DNA of 64,000 nucleotides from Ramlibacter ginsenosidimutans. GTDB taxonomy: Bacteria > Pseudomonadota > Gammaproteobacteria > Burkholderiales > Burkholderiaceae_C. The stretch is taken from the NCBI RefSeq assembly GCF_016654015.1, contig NZ_JAEPWM010000001.1, forward strand, positions 682,001 through 746,000. Direction: 5' to 3'. The notes beneath the pieces were generated by a model, which saw only the letters and a list, made by a program, of their open reading frames with translations, made no database searches and was not told the DNA's origin. Numbering within the stretch: position 1 is the first letter of the stretch; every line of letters begins with the position of its first letter. The position numbers and the translations under genes were made by a program. This document shows, piece after piece, positions 8,545 through 16,854 of the stretch.

Positions 8545-9504
8545 TCACTGCACCTTCAGCTTCGCGTTCTTCGCGATGATCGCGGCCGCGTCCATCTCGG
8601 TCTTGATGTAGGCGTTGAAGGCAGCCGGCTCCATGGTGAAGGGGTCGGCTCCCAGGCTGGCCAGGCGCGTCTTCACCTCGGGCGAGTTCACCGCCTTCAC
8701 GGCCTCGTCGTGCAGGCGTTTCACGATGGCCGGCGGCGTCGCGGAGGGAACGATCATGCCCACCCACAGCGTGTAGTCGGAGTTGGGCACGCCGGCTTCC
8801 AACGTCGTTGGCACGTCGGGGAGCGCCGGCGAGCGCTGTGCCGTGCTCACGGCCAGCGCCACCAGCTTGCCGTCCTTCACCATCGGCAGCGCCGAAGCCA
8901 TGGGGGCGAAGAAGAAGTCGTCGCGCCCGCCGATCACGTCGGTCAGCGCTTCGGGCGTGCCCTTGAACGGCACGTGCTGGGCGTCGATGCCGGCGCCCAG
9001 CTTGAACTTCTCCGCGTTCATGTGCGTGGCGCTGCCGGTGCCCGCCGACGCGTAGTTCAGCGAACCCGGCTTCGCCTTGGCGGCGGCGACGAGATCCGCG
9101 ACGGTGTGCCAGCCGCGCGTGGGCGACACGACCAGCACGTTGGGCACGGACGCGAGCGGCGTCACGCCGCTCAGGTCGCGCACGGTGTCGTAGCTCAGGT
9201 TCGAATAGATTGCCGGATTGAGCACGTGGCCCGAAGAGTGGATCAGGACGGTGTAGCCGTCAGGCTCGGCCTTCGCGACCTGCGCCGCACCGATGGTGCC
9301 GCCCGCGCCCGGCTTGTTCTCGACGACGATGGGCTGGCCCAGGCTGCGGCTCATCGCGTCGCCGACCGTGCGCGCCACGATGTCGGTGACGCTGCCGGCG
9401 GTGAAGGGCACGATCATCCGGATCGGCTTGGTCGGCCACGCGTTCTGCGCCAGGGCGCTGGCCGCGAGCACGGTGGCGGCGAGCACGGTGAGGATTCGCT
9501 TCAT
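8545..9504 (-). CDS. Bug/TctC-family periplasmic solute-binding receptor
   Basis: A 319-residue periplasmic protein with an N-terminal signal peptide (MKRILTVLAATVLAASALAQ, cleavage after about residue 20) followed by the Bug hallmarks: WPTKPIRMIVPF, a GSVTDIVAR ligand loop and ENKPGAGG. Bug proteins bind carboxylates for tripartite tricarboxylate transporters or act as orphan sensors; no TctA/TctB genes are visible here, as is typical of the greatly expanded Bug families of Burkholderiales. The ATG at 9504 is supported by the signal peptide. Placed between two dehydrogenases, it probably recognises an aromatic acid or hydroxy acid that feeds the local pathway. Confidence 0.92.
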   Translation of the reverse strand: MKRILTVLAATVLAASALAQNAWPTKPIRMIVPFTAGSVTDIVARTVGDAMSRSLGQPIVVENKPGAGGTIGAAQVAKAEPDGYTVLIHSSGHVLNPAIYSNLSYDTVRDLSGVTPLASVPNVLVVSPTRGWHTVADLVAAAKAKPGSLNYASAGTGSATHMNAEKFKLGAGIDAQHVPFKGTPEALTDVIGGRDDFFFAPMASALPMVKDGKLVALAVSTAQRSPALPDVPTTLEAGVPNSDYTLWVGMIVPSATPPAIVKRLHDEAVKAVNSPEVKTRLASLGADPFTMEPAAFNAYIKTEMDAAAIIAKNAKLKVQ

Positions 9505-9551
9505 GTCTTGTCTCCTTGGAACCATTGGGAACAGATGCGAAAGGGAAAGCG

Positions 9552-10475
9552 TCAGGACGCGAGGCCGTCGTCCACCTGCACGTTCTCTGGCTTCAGCTCC
9601 AGGCCCGCATCGCGCGCGGTCTCCTGCAGCAGCACGGCGAAGTCGATGTGATCGTGGCCGCGCCCGACGAGGCGCGCGACCGACTCGCGCGTCGCCGCGG
9701 CGGCAGGCATGGCGACGCCGTACGCCTTCGCGGCGCCCATGCCCAGGTCCATGTCCTTCAGCAGCAGCTTGGGCGTGAAGGTGACCTGGTCGAACGTGAG
9801 GTTCGTGAGCATCGGGCTCTTGTAGCGGGTGTACATCGAGCCGAGCACCGAGTCGTTGATGCTCTCCAGGAACACGTGGCGGGGGATGCCCGCCTTCTCG
9901 GCCAGCACGGTGATCTCGCACAGGTTCTGGATCACCACGCCGAACATGGTGTTGTGCGCGATCTTCCACACGCGCGCCAGCTCGCCCTCGCCCACCCACA
10001 TCGCCTTGCGGCCCATCGCGGCGAGGTAGGGCTGCGCCTTCTCGTACAGCGCCTTCGGCCCGGAGGCGACGATCAGCAGCTTGCCGGCCTTGGCGACCTT
10101 GGCATTGCCCGACACCGGCGCGCAGAGATAGGCGACGCCCATGGCCTCGAGCTGCGTGCGGATCTCCGCCGAGCCTTCCTGCGAGATCGAGGAGCTGTCG
10201 ACGACGACCTGCGGCTTCTTCTCACCGGTGACGAGTCCGCCGGCGCCGAACAGGACCTCCTTGAGGTCGTCGGTGGTGGAGACCATGGTGAACACGACCT
10301 CGCAGCCGGCGAGGTCGGTCTTGTCGCGCACGATCTCGGCGCCGTACTCGGCGAGCGGCTCGGCCTTGCTGCGCGTGCGGTTCCACACGCTGGCGCCGTA
10401 GCCCGCCTTCAGCAGCCGCTTCACCATGGCCTCGCCCATGCGCCCGAGGCCTATCCAACCCACTTGCTTTGCCAT
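9552..10475 (-). CDS. NAD(P)-dependent dehydrogenase of the 3-hydroxyisobutyrate/tartronate semialdehyde reductase family
   Basis: A 307-residue paralogue-class enzyme with the N-terminal Rossmann turn GWIGLGRMGEAMV, a DSSSIS strand, APVSGNAKVAKAGKL (substrate-binding region) and KIAHNTMFG, whose lysine corresponds to the catalytic one. Two ATGs are possible: 10484 and 10475. The second is used because an AAGG lies 9 bases before it, whereas the first would have that element directly abutting. It heads the leftward operon with the Bug receptor, the second dehydrogenase and the reductase-hydrolase fusion. Confidence 0.85.
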   Translation of the reverse strand: MAKQVGWIGLGRMGEAMVKRLLKAGYGASVWNRTRSKAEPLAEYGAEIVRDKTDLAGCEVVFTMVSTTDDLKEVLFGAGGLVTGEKKPQVVVDSSSISQEGSAEIRTQLEAMGVAYLCAPVSGNAKVAKAGKLLIVASGPKALYEKAQPYLAAMGRKAMWVGEGELARVWKIAHNTMFGVVIQNLCEITVLAEKAGIPRHVFLESINDSVLGSMYTRYKSPMLTNLTFDQVTFTPKLLLKDMDLGMGAAKAYGVAMPAAAATRESVARLVGRGHDHIDFAVLLQETARDAGLELKPENVQVDDGLAS

Positions 10476-10600
10476 TCCCGCCATCCTTGTCGAAGATCTG
10501 GCGGCAGTGTCTGGCGCGCGCGCGCCACTGGCAAGCGGGCCGGCGGAATTCAGTTTTCCGGGGGGCGAAAGAGGCGGGCGCGGTGCCAGAGCGGGCAGGT

Positions 10601-10698
10601 GAACGCAGAGGACGCAAAGGTTACGCAGAGGACGCAAAAGGACACCCACTCAGGGTTTTCTCTGCGTCCTCTGCGTAACCTTTGCGCACTCTGCGTTC
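10601..10698. repeat. Large imperfect palindrome of GCAGAGGACGC-type repeats
   Basis: Two 36-base arms, 10601-10636 and 10663-10698, are inverted copies with two mismatches, separated by 26 bases. Each arm holds tandem copies of an ACGCAGAGGACGCAAA-like word. Repeats built from this word occur between genes in many beta- and gammaproteobacterial genomes. The palindrome could fold into a long hairpin between the oppositely bounded operons (dehydrogenase start on one side, pcaF stop on the other) and may stop transcription or stabilise the pcaIJF mRNA end. A protein-like frame across it is an artefact of the repeat. Confidence 0.9.
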
Positions 10699-10737
10699 CT
10701 CTTGCTCGTTAGGCCACTTGGGCGGCCCCCGGCAGCG

Positions 10738-11943
10738 TCAGACCCGCTCGAGGATCACCGCGATGCCCTGGCCCACGCCGATGCACATGGTGCACAGCGC
10801 GTAGCGGCCGCCGCTGCGGTGCAGCTGGTTGACCGCCGTCGTGGCCAGGCGCGCGCCGGAGGCGCCGAGGGGGTGGCCCAGGGCGATGGCGCCGCCGTTC
10901 GGGTTGACCCGAGGGTCGTCGTCCTGCAGGCCCAGGGTGCGCAGCACCGCGAGGCCTTGCGCCGCGAACGCCTCGTTGAGTTCGATCACGTCAATCTGGT
11001 CGAGCTTGATGCCGGTCAGGGCCAGCACCTTCTGCGTTGCGGGCGCCGGGCCGATGCCCATGATGCGCGGTGCGACGCCCGCGGTGGCCATGCCGACGAT
11101 GCGTGCGCGCGGCGTGAGGCCATTGCGCGCCGCCGTGCCTTCGTCGGCGATCAGCATCGCGCAGGCGCCGTCGTTCACGCCGCTCGCATTGCCGGCCGTG
11201 ACCGTGCCGTCCGGCCGCACCACGCCCTTGAGCTTCGCGAGCGCTTCCAGCGAGGTCTCGCGCGGATGTTCATCCTTGTCCACGACGATCGCGTCGCCCT
11301 TCTTCTGCGGAATCGTGACCGGCACGATCTCGCCCGCGAAGAACCCCGACTTCTGCGCCGCCACTGCCTTCAGCTGCGAAGCGAGCGCCATGCGGTCCTG
11401 CGCCGCGCGCTCGATCTTGTACTCGGTCGCGACGTTCTCCGCCGTCTCGGGCATGGAGTCGACGCCGTACTTCTCCTTCATCAGCTTGTTGATGAAGCGC
11501 CAGCCGATCGTCGTGTCGTAGACGGCGTTGTTGCGCGAGAACGCCGACTCCGCCTTGGGCATCACGAAGGGCGCACGGCTCATGCTCTCGACGCCGCCGG
11601 CGATCATCAGGCTCGCTTCGCCCGACTTGATGGCGCGCGCCGCAGTGCCCACCGCATCCAGTCCGGAGCCGCACAGCCGGTTGATGGTCGCACCAGGCAC
11701 CTCGATGGGCAGTCCGGCCAGCAGCGACACCATGCGCGCGACGTTGCGGTTGTCTTCGCCGGCCTGGTTGACGCAGCCGTAGAGCACGTCGGTGACGCTG
11801 GCCCAGTCCACCTTGGCATTGCGCTCCATGAGCGCCCGGATCGGGACCACGCCGAGGTCGTCGGTGCGCACGGAGGACAGGGCGCCGCCGTAGCGGCCGA
11901 AGGGTGTGCGAACGGCGTCGCAGATGAAGGCTTGCTTGGTCAT
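10738..11943 (-). CDS. pcaF: 3-oxoadipyl-CoA thiolase (beta-ketoadipyl-CoA thiolase)
   Basis: A 401-residue thiolase, exactly the usual PcaF length. It cleaves 3-oxoadipyl-CoA with CoA into succinyl-CoA and acetyl-CoA, the last step of the beta-ketoadipate pathway. The acyl-accepting cysteine is in INRLCGSGLDAV (near residue 90), the catalytic histidine in GHPLGASGAR and the second cysteine in CTMCIGVGQG; NEAFAAQ is also present. It follows pcaJ by 20 bases and pcaI in the same direction. Other thiolases of this fold exist, but the pcaIJ neighbours make PcaF by far the best reading. Confidence 0.93.
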   Translation of the reverse strand: MTKQAFICDAVRTPFGRYGGALSSVRTDDLGVVPIRALMERNAKVDWASVTDVLYGCVNQAGEDNRNVARMVSLLAGLPIEVPGATINRLCGSGLDAVGTAARAIKSGEASLMIAGGVESMSRAPFVMPKAESAFSRNNAVYDTTIGWRFINKLMKEKYGVDSMPETAENVATEYKIERAAQDRMALASQLKAVAAQKSGFFAGEIVPVTIPQKKGDAIVVDKDEHPRETSLEALAKLKGVVRPDGTVTAGNASGVNDGACAMLIADEGTAARNGLTPRARIVGMATAGVAPRIMGIGPAPATQKVLALTGIKLDQIDVIELNEAFAAQGLAVLRTLGLQDDDPRVNPNGGAIALGHPLGASGARLATTAVNQLHRSGGRYALCTMCIGVGQGIAVILERV

Positions 11944-11963
11944 GGTGTTCTCTCTCTCCGCAT

Positions 11964-12608
11964 TCAGGCCGCGCGCAGGGGCAGGCCGACGAGTCGTTCC
12001 AGTTCCGCGTGCGACAGGCCCTCGACCGCGTCGATGAGCTTCAGGCCTTGCGGCGTGCATTCGAAGGTGGCGAGATCAGTGTAGACGCGCTTCACGCAGC
12101 CCACGCCTGTGAGCGGATAGGTGCAGCGCTCCACCAGCTTGCTGGCCCCCTGCTTGGTGAGCAGGTCCATCATCACCCAGGTCTGCTTCGCCCCGATGGC
12201 GAGGTCCATGGCGCCTCCCACGGCGGGGATCGCGTCCTTCTCGCCGGTGTGCCAGTTGGCCAGGTCGCCGGTGGCGGAGACCTGGAACGCGCCCAGCACG
12301 CAGATGTCGAGATGGCCGCCGCGCATCATCGCGAAGCTGTCGGCGTGATGGAAGTAGGCGCCGCCCGGCAGCAGCGTCACGGGCTGCTTGCCGGCGTTGA
12401 TCAGGTCGTAGTCCTCGTCGCCTGCCGCCGGCGCCGGCCCCATGCCGAGGATGCCGTTCTCGCTGTGCAGGACGATCTCTATGCCGGGCGGCAGGTGGTT
12501 GGCCACCGCGGTCGGCATGCCGATGCCGAGGTTGACGATGGCGCCGTCGAACATGTCGCGGGCGACACGTTGTGCCAGTTGGTCCTTGGTGCGTCGGGTG
12601 AAGGCCAT
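11964..12608 (-). CDS. pcaJ: 3-oxoadipate CoA-transferase subunit B
   Basis: A 214-residue beta subunit of a family I CoA-transferase. The catalytic glutamate that forms the enzyme-CoA thioester is in HSENGILGMGP (near residue 50), and NLGIGMPT is the typical upstream strand. With PcaI it moves CoA from succinyl-CoA to 3-oxoadipate. It lies 10 bases after pcaI and 20 before pcaF. Succinyl-CoA:3-ketoacid transferases (ScoB) are very similar; the PcaF neighbour and the divergent IclR regulator favour the PcaJ role. Confidence 0.9.
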   Translation of the reverse strand: MAFTRRTKDQLAQRVARDMFDGAIVNLGIGMPTAVANHLPPGIEIVLHSENGILGMGPAPAAGDEDYDLINAGKQPVTLLPGGAYFHHADSFAMMRGGHLDICVLGAFQVSATGDLANWHTGEKDAIPAVGGAMDLAIGAKQTWVMMDLLTKQGASKLVERCTYPLTGVGCVKRVYTDLATFECTPQGLKLIDAVEGLSHAELERLVGLPLRAA

Positions 12609-12618
12609 GTCGTGCTCC

Positions 12619-13320
12619 TCACGCCGCTTTCTTGAAGCCGCCGGCCTGCGTGGCCACCCGCGGGATCATCACGACCTGGCTGACGAAGATTCCCGGCGTG
12701 ACGACCGCCTCCGGGTCCAGCTCGCCGAGCTCGGCGATGTCGTAGACGGTCGCGACGGTGCGCTGCGCCGCCATCGCCATCACCGGGCCGAAGTTGCGCG
12801 CCGCCTTGCGGAAGATGAGGTTGCCCCAGCGGTCGCCGCGCTCCGCCTTGATCAGCGCGAGGTCGCCGCGGATCGGGTACTCCAGCACGTAGGGCTTGCC
12901 GTCGATGACGCGGATCTCCTTGCCTTCGGCCAGCGGCGTGCCGTACGAAGTCGGGCAGAAGAACGCGCCGATGCCGGCACCGGCGGCGCGCATGCGTTCG
13001 GCCAGGTTGCCCTGCGGCACGAGCTCGAGTTCCAGCTTGCCGCTGCGGTACAGCGCGTCGAACACATGGCTGTCCACCTGGCGCGGGAAGCTGCAGATGA
13101 TCTTGCGCACGCGCCCCGCCTTGAGCAGGGCGGCGAGCCCGGTGTCGCCGTTGCCTGCGTTGTTGTTGACGACGGTGAGATCCCTGGCGCCCTGCTCCAG
13201 CAGGCCCGCGATCAGTTCGTTCGGGATCCCCGAGGTGCCGAAGCCGCCGATGAGGACGGTCGCGCCGTCGCGCGTGCCGGCCAGCGCATCGGCGATGGAG
13301 GCCGCGATCTTGTTGATCAT
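12619..13320 (-). CDS. pcaI: 3-oxoadipate CoA-transferase subunit A
   Basis: A 233-residue alpha subunit of the heterodimeric CoA-transferase. GATVLIGGFGTSGIPNELI is the characteristic N-terminal CoA-binding loop, followed by TVVNNNAGNGDTGLAALL. The ATG at 13320 gives the standard N-terminus MINKIAASIADAL; the frame extends further upstream only through the operator. First gene of the leftward pcaIJF transcript, divergent from an IclR-type regulator with a palindromic operator between them. Confidence 0.92.
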   Translation of the reverse strand: MINKIAASIADALAGTRDGATVLIGGFGTSGIPNELIAGLLEQGARDLTVVNNNAGNGDTGLAALLKAGRVRKIICSFPRQVDSHVFDALYRSGKLELELVPQGNLAERMRAAGAGIGAFFCPTSYGTPLAEGKEIRVIDGKPYVLEYPIRGDLALIKAERGDRWGNLIFRKAARNFGPVMAMAAQRTVATVYDIAELGELDPEAVVTPGIFVSQVVMIPRVATQAGGFKKAA

Positions 13321-13357
13321 GGTGGGTCCTTGCTGCAGAAGGCGGGGCGGCCTTGAT

Positions 13358-13402
13358 TGTTCGGATTGTGTTGTTCGAATTGCGAACAAGTGTTCGTATA
13401 AT
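13358..13402 (+). promoter_or_regulatory. Pca-type operator with three TGTTCG repeats, overlapping a TATAAT promoter
   Basis: The intergenic region holds a 19-base palindrome, TTGTTCG (13371-13377) and CGAACAA (13383-13389), plus extra direct TGTTCG copies at 13358-13363 and 13391-13396. PcaU/PobR-type IclR regulators are known to bind a palindrome of GTTCG...CGAAC halves together with a further direct repeat, so this fits well. A perfect TATAAT at 13397-13402 follows directly, so the operator covers the -35 zone of the regulator's own promoter. The same dyad can act on the leftward pcaIJF promoter. Confidence 0.75.
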
Positions 13403-13411
13403 GAATTCTAC

Positions 13412-14215
13412 ATGAGCCCTGCGCCGCGAACACAAGACCCTGCCGCCGACCTGCGTCCCGGCGATGCCTACGTGCAGTCCTTCGCGCGCGGGCTCGAAGT
13501 CATCCGCTCGTTCAGCGCCGCCGCGCCGCGCCAGACCCTTTCGGAGGTGGCGGCGCGCACCGGCCTCACCCGCGCGGGCGCGCGCCGCATCCTGCTCACG
13601 CTGCAGACCCTGGGTTATGTGGCGAGCGACGGCAAGCTGTTCGCGCTGACGCCGCGCATCCTGGACCTCGGCTTCGCCTATCTCTCCTCGATGCCGATGT
13701 GGAACGTGGCCGAGCCGATCATGGAAGCGCTGGTCGAGGAGGTGAAGGAGTCCTGTTCCGCGGGCGTGCTCGAAGGCACGGACATCGTCTATGTGCTGCG
13801 CGTGTCCACGCGCAAGATCATGCGCAACAGCCTGGGCGTGGGCTCGCGGCTGCCGGCGTGGTGCACGTCGCTGGGCCGCATGCTGATGGCGGGCTTGAGC
13901 GACGAGGAGGTGATGGCCTTGCTGCGGGCCAGCGCCATCGAGGAGCGCACGCGCCACACGCTCACCGACGTCGACGCGATCCTCGCCAAGGTGCAGCAGG
14001 CCCGCCGCCAGGGCTGGTGCATGATCAACCAGGAACTCGAGGAAGGGCTGCTGTCCATCGCCGCGCCCGTGGTGAACCGCGCCGGCCGCACGATCGCGGC
14101 GCTGAACATCAGCGGGCAGGTGAACCGCACACCGCCGCGGCAGATGCAGGAAACGATGCTCCCGGCCTTGCGCGCCGCCGCGCAGGAAGTCTCACGGCGG
14201 CTCGCAGCCGCCTGA
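13412..14215 (+). CDS. IclR-family regulator of the pca genes (PcaR/PcaU/PobR-like)
   Basis: A 267-residue IclR protein: N-terminal winged helix-turn-helix (about residues 20-80, with QTLSEVAARTGLTRAGARRIL) and a C-terminal effector domain containing SRLPAWCTSLGRMLMAGL and the ISGQVNRTPP segment typical of the PcaR/PobR/PcaU branch. Members sense protocatechuate, 4-hydroxybenzoate or 3-oxoadipate and activate ring-cleavage operons. It is divergent from pcaIJF with a matching operator. The ATG at 13412 lies only 9 bases after a perfect TATAAT and has no Shine-Dalgarno, so the message may be leaderless. Confidence 0.9.
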   Translation: MSPAPRTQDPAADLRPGDAYVQSFARGLEVIRSFSAAAPRQTLSEVAARTGLTRAGARRILLTLQTLGYVASDGKLFALTPRILDLGFAYLSSMPMWNVAEPIMEALVEEVKESCSAGVLEGTDIVYVLRVSTRKIMRNSLGVGSRLPAWCTSLGRMLMAGLSDEEVMALLRASAIEERTRHTLTDVDAILAKVQQARRQGWCMINQELEEGLLSIAAPVVNRAGRTIAALNISGQVNRTPPRQMQETMLPALRAAAQEVSRRLAAA

Positions 14216-14219
14216 CGCT

Positions 14220-15737
14220 TCAGTGCAGTTCGCGCTGGCGTGTCTCCACGCCGAAGCGGCCGATCAGGCCGAGGGCCACCACCGTCGTTCCCGCCGTCAC
14301 CACCGCGGCCGCGCCGAGCGCCGGCACCAGGCCGAGCAGCGTCAGCCCCTGCGCCAGCGGTCCGCCCAGCTTCGAACACGCGGCGATCCAGCCGACCGCG
14401 CGCGCCCGGGTCGCGGCCGGATAGCTCTCGGCGGCATACGGCAGCAGCATCGCGAGGAGCGCGTTGCTGCCGATCACCAGCAGCGTGGTGCTCGCGAGCC
14501 ACGCCGGCGCGCCGGCTCCGCTGCGCTCCACCATCAGCAGGCCCGCGAGGCCGGCCGCGGCGAGCGCGAGCGCGCCCAGCAGTGCGCCCTTGCTGGTCCA
14601 GTGCCCATACAGCCAAGCGGCCAGCAGCACCGTGGGCACGGTGAGGAAGGCCGAAGCGGCGAGCAGCGTGCTGGCCCAGCCCAGGCTGTGTCCCTGCGAC
14701 ACCAGGTGCGCCGGCAGCCAGAGCAGCACGCCGAACTGGATCAGCCCGGAGGCGAGGCCGCCGACGCTGAGCGCGCCGGTCAGGGGTAACGCCACACCCG
14801 GGAGGTCGGCGGCAGGCCGCCGCGCTTCACCTTCTTCCCGCAGCACGCTGCCGAAGCGCGCCAGCGTGGCCCGAGCCTCCTCGCGCCGGCCGATGCGCAG
14901 CAGGAAGCGCGGCGACTCGGGAATGAAGACGCTCAGCGCGATCAGCAGGAGGCCGGTCGGCAGGTTCAGGAACCACAGCGCGCGCCAGCTGAACACAGGC
15001 TCGATCCATGCGGCGGCCAGGCTCGCCACCAGGTAGCCGCCGCTGGCGCCGAGGCCGCCCACGAGGACCAGCACCCAGCCGCGCTGCCTGGAGGGCATGG
15101 TCTCCGCCAGCAGCGCGTAGGTGACGGGCAGCATGCCGCCGGCGGCCGCACCCATGAGGAAGCACATGCCGATGTTCCACGCGAGCGAGGGCATCGCCCC
15201 GCAGATGGACGTGCCGACGAAGAACACCGAGGACAGCAGGATCGAGGCGCGCCGGCCGAACACGTCGGCGAGCACGCCCCAGGCGATGGACCCGAGCACC
15301 GTGCCGCACAGCGCAGCGAACGGCAGCCAGGCGACGGTCAGCGCGTCAAGTTCATATTCGCGCCGCAGGCCCGGCAGCACGAAGCCGAGGCTCGCCGGCT
15401 TCATCACGTCGATGACGAGGGCGGCCGTGAGGACGCCCATCAGGCGCCAGTGCGCGCGGCCGAGGGGCGCGTCCTCCGGCGGCGCGACGTCCACGCGCGG
15501 CCCCCGCAGGTGGCCGGCGGGCAGCAGGCCCCAGGCGGCAAGCACCGAGCCGCCGAGGATGGCCGCCATGCCCCACAGCATGCCGGCGTCCATGGGCATG
15601 TCCGCGAGGCGGAAGCCGTCGAAGCGGCCCATCCAGTACATGGGCAGGTGCAGCAGCACGCCCGCCGTGACGGCGACGCAGCCGATGACGAAGGCAGCGA
15701 GGTGGCGCCGGTCGCGCAGCGCGGGCACCGCCCCCAT
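14220..15737 (-). CDS. MFS transporter of the aromatic-acid/metabolite symporter type
   Basis: A 505-residue inner-membrane protein with about 12 transmembrane helices and a hydrophobic pair at the extreme N-terminus. The MFS signature between helices 2 and 3 appears as GVLADVFGRRAS, and PESPRFLLRIGRREEA is the cytoplasmic loop after helix 6 seen in the sugar/aromatic-acid porter families. Its ATG overlaps the stop of the upstream DHDPS-like gene (TGATG), so the two are translationally coupled and the lyase probably acts on the imported compound. It converges with the IclR gene, with 4 bases between stops. Substrate unknown. Confidence 0.85.
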   Translation of the reverse strand: MGAVPALRDRRHLAAFVIGCVAVTAGVLLHLPMYWMGRFDGFRLADMPMDAGMLWGMAAILGGSVLAAWGLLPAGHLRGPRVDVAPPEDAPLGRAHWRLMGVLTAALVIDVMKPASLGFVLPGLRREYELDALTVAWLPFAALCGTVLGSIAWGVLADVFGRRASILLSSVFFVGTSICGAMPSLAWNIGMCFLMGAAAGGMLPVTYALLAETMPSRQRGWVLVLVGGLGASGGYLVASLAAAWIEPVFSWRALWFLNLPTGLLLIALSVFIPESPRFLLRIGRREEARATLARFGSVLREEGEARRPAADLPGVALPLTGALSVGGLASGLIQFGVLLWLPAHLVSQGHSLGWASTLLAASAFLTVPTVLLAAWLYGHWTSKGALLGALALAAAGLAGLLMVERSGAGAPAWLASTTLLVIGSNALLAMLLPYAAESYPAATRARAVGWIAACSKLGGPLAQGLTLLGLVPALGAAAVVTAGTTVVALGLIGRFGVETRQRELH

Positions 15738-16672
15738 CACGCCAGCTCGCGCAGCCGGCCTTCCTGCCGCTGAACGAGGAAGCGAATATCGGCAACATCC
15801 TGCGCCGACAGCTTCGGCCCCGGCTTGCGCACGAAGTCGGAGGCGATCACGCCGCGCTGCTTGAACAGGAACTTGCGCACGGCGAGGCCCACGCCGGCCT
15901 GCTGTTCGTACCTGGCGAGCGGCAGGTAGGCGTCGAACAGGTCGTGCGCGCGCGCACGCTCGCCCCGCGCATGCGCAGACACCACGTCCACCATCATCTC
16001 GGGATAGGCGAAGCCCGTCATCGCGCCGTCGGCCCCGCGCGTGAGCTCCTCCGGCAGGAACAGGCCGCCGCCATTGCCGCACAGGATCGAGAAACGCTTG
16101 ACCTCGCCCTTGTCGCTCGCCGCGCGGTAGGCGCTCAGCTTGGCGAGACCCGGCCAGTCCTCGTGCTTCAGCATCACGCAGGTCGGCGAGTTCTTCAGGA
16201 TGCGCAGGATGACGGAGGCGGTCATCTGCACGCCGGTGGAGACGGGATGGTCCTGCAGCACCCACGGGACCTGCGCGCCCAGGGTCTCGTCCACCATCTG
16301 GAAGTACGAGACGATCTGGTCGTCGGTGCGCAGCGTGGGCGGCGGAGCCACCATGACGCCGGAGGCGCCGAGGTCCATCACCGAGTCGGTGAGCTCCTTC
16401 ATCGGCGCGAAGCCCGCGGCCGACGCGCCCACCACCACGGGCACGCGTCCCTGCACGCGCGCCAGCACGCGCTGCACGTAGCTGCGCGACTCCGCCATCG
16501 TGAGCTTGGTGGCTTCGCCCATGATGCCCAGCACAGTGAGGCCGGTGACGCCCTTCTCGAGCAGGAAGTCCACCATGCGGTCGGTGCTGGCGAGGTCCAG
16601 CGCGCCGGTGTCGGTGAACGGGGTGACGGTGATGAGGTAGACGCCCTTGGCGGACGCGTCGAGTTGGTTCAC
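15737..16672 (-). CDS. Dihydrodipicolinate synthase-family lyase/aldolase
   Basis: A 311-residue TIM-barrel enzyme of the DHDPS/N-acetylneuraminate lyase superfamily. The Schiff-base lysine is recognisable in VMLKHEDWPGL (near residue 160), and LGIMGEATKL replaces the usual GTTGE loop. The conserved proton-relay tyrosine of DHDPS (YNVP-type motif) is absent; the segment reads VLQDHPVSTG. It is therefore probably not a lysine-biosynthesis DHDPS but a catabolic aldolase or hydratase. The best start is GTG at 16672, with AGGG 8 bases upstream. It is coupled to the MFS gene. Confidence 0.8.
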   Translation of the reverse strand: MNQLDASAKGVYLITVTPFTDTGALDLASTDRMVDFLLEKGVTGLTVLGIMGEATKLTMAESRSYVQRVLARVQGRVPVVVGASAAGFAPMKELTDSVMDLGASGVMVAPPPTLRTDDQIVSYFQMVDETLGAQVPWVLQDHPVSTGVQMTASVILRILKNSPTCVMLKHEDWPGLAKLSAYRAASDKGEVKRFSILCGNGGGLFLPEELTRGADGAMTGFAYPEMMVDVVSAHARGERARAHDLFDAYLPLARYEQQAGVGLAVRKFLFKQRGVIASDFVRKPGPKLSAQDVADIRFLVQRQEGRLRELA

Positions 16673-16854
16673 GGTGTGGGCCCTGCTTTTTCGATTCCCG
16701 GCATTCTGGCACTGCGACGCGCCATGCGAAGAAAGCCTGCATCGCGCCGCGACATGGCGGAGCATTCGAGGGGACTCGCCGACGAGCCGGGCGCGTCCAT
16801 CCGCTTGCAGCCGAGCGACCGCCGCCGCAGCGGTCCGCGTGCTACGCTGGCCGC

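Noticed and set aside
10601..10698. CRISPR array
   Set aside because: Only two imperfect inverted arms with inner repeats; no regular direct repeats with unique spacers and no cas genes anywhere in the window.
9552..10712. Protein-like ends such as LRPLRNLCALCV around 10600-10700
   Set aside because: These residues are translations of the GCAGAGGACGC palindrome, not conserved protein.
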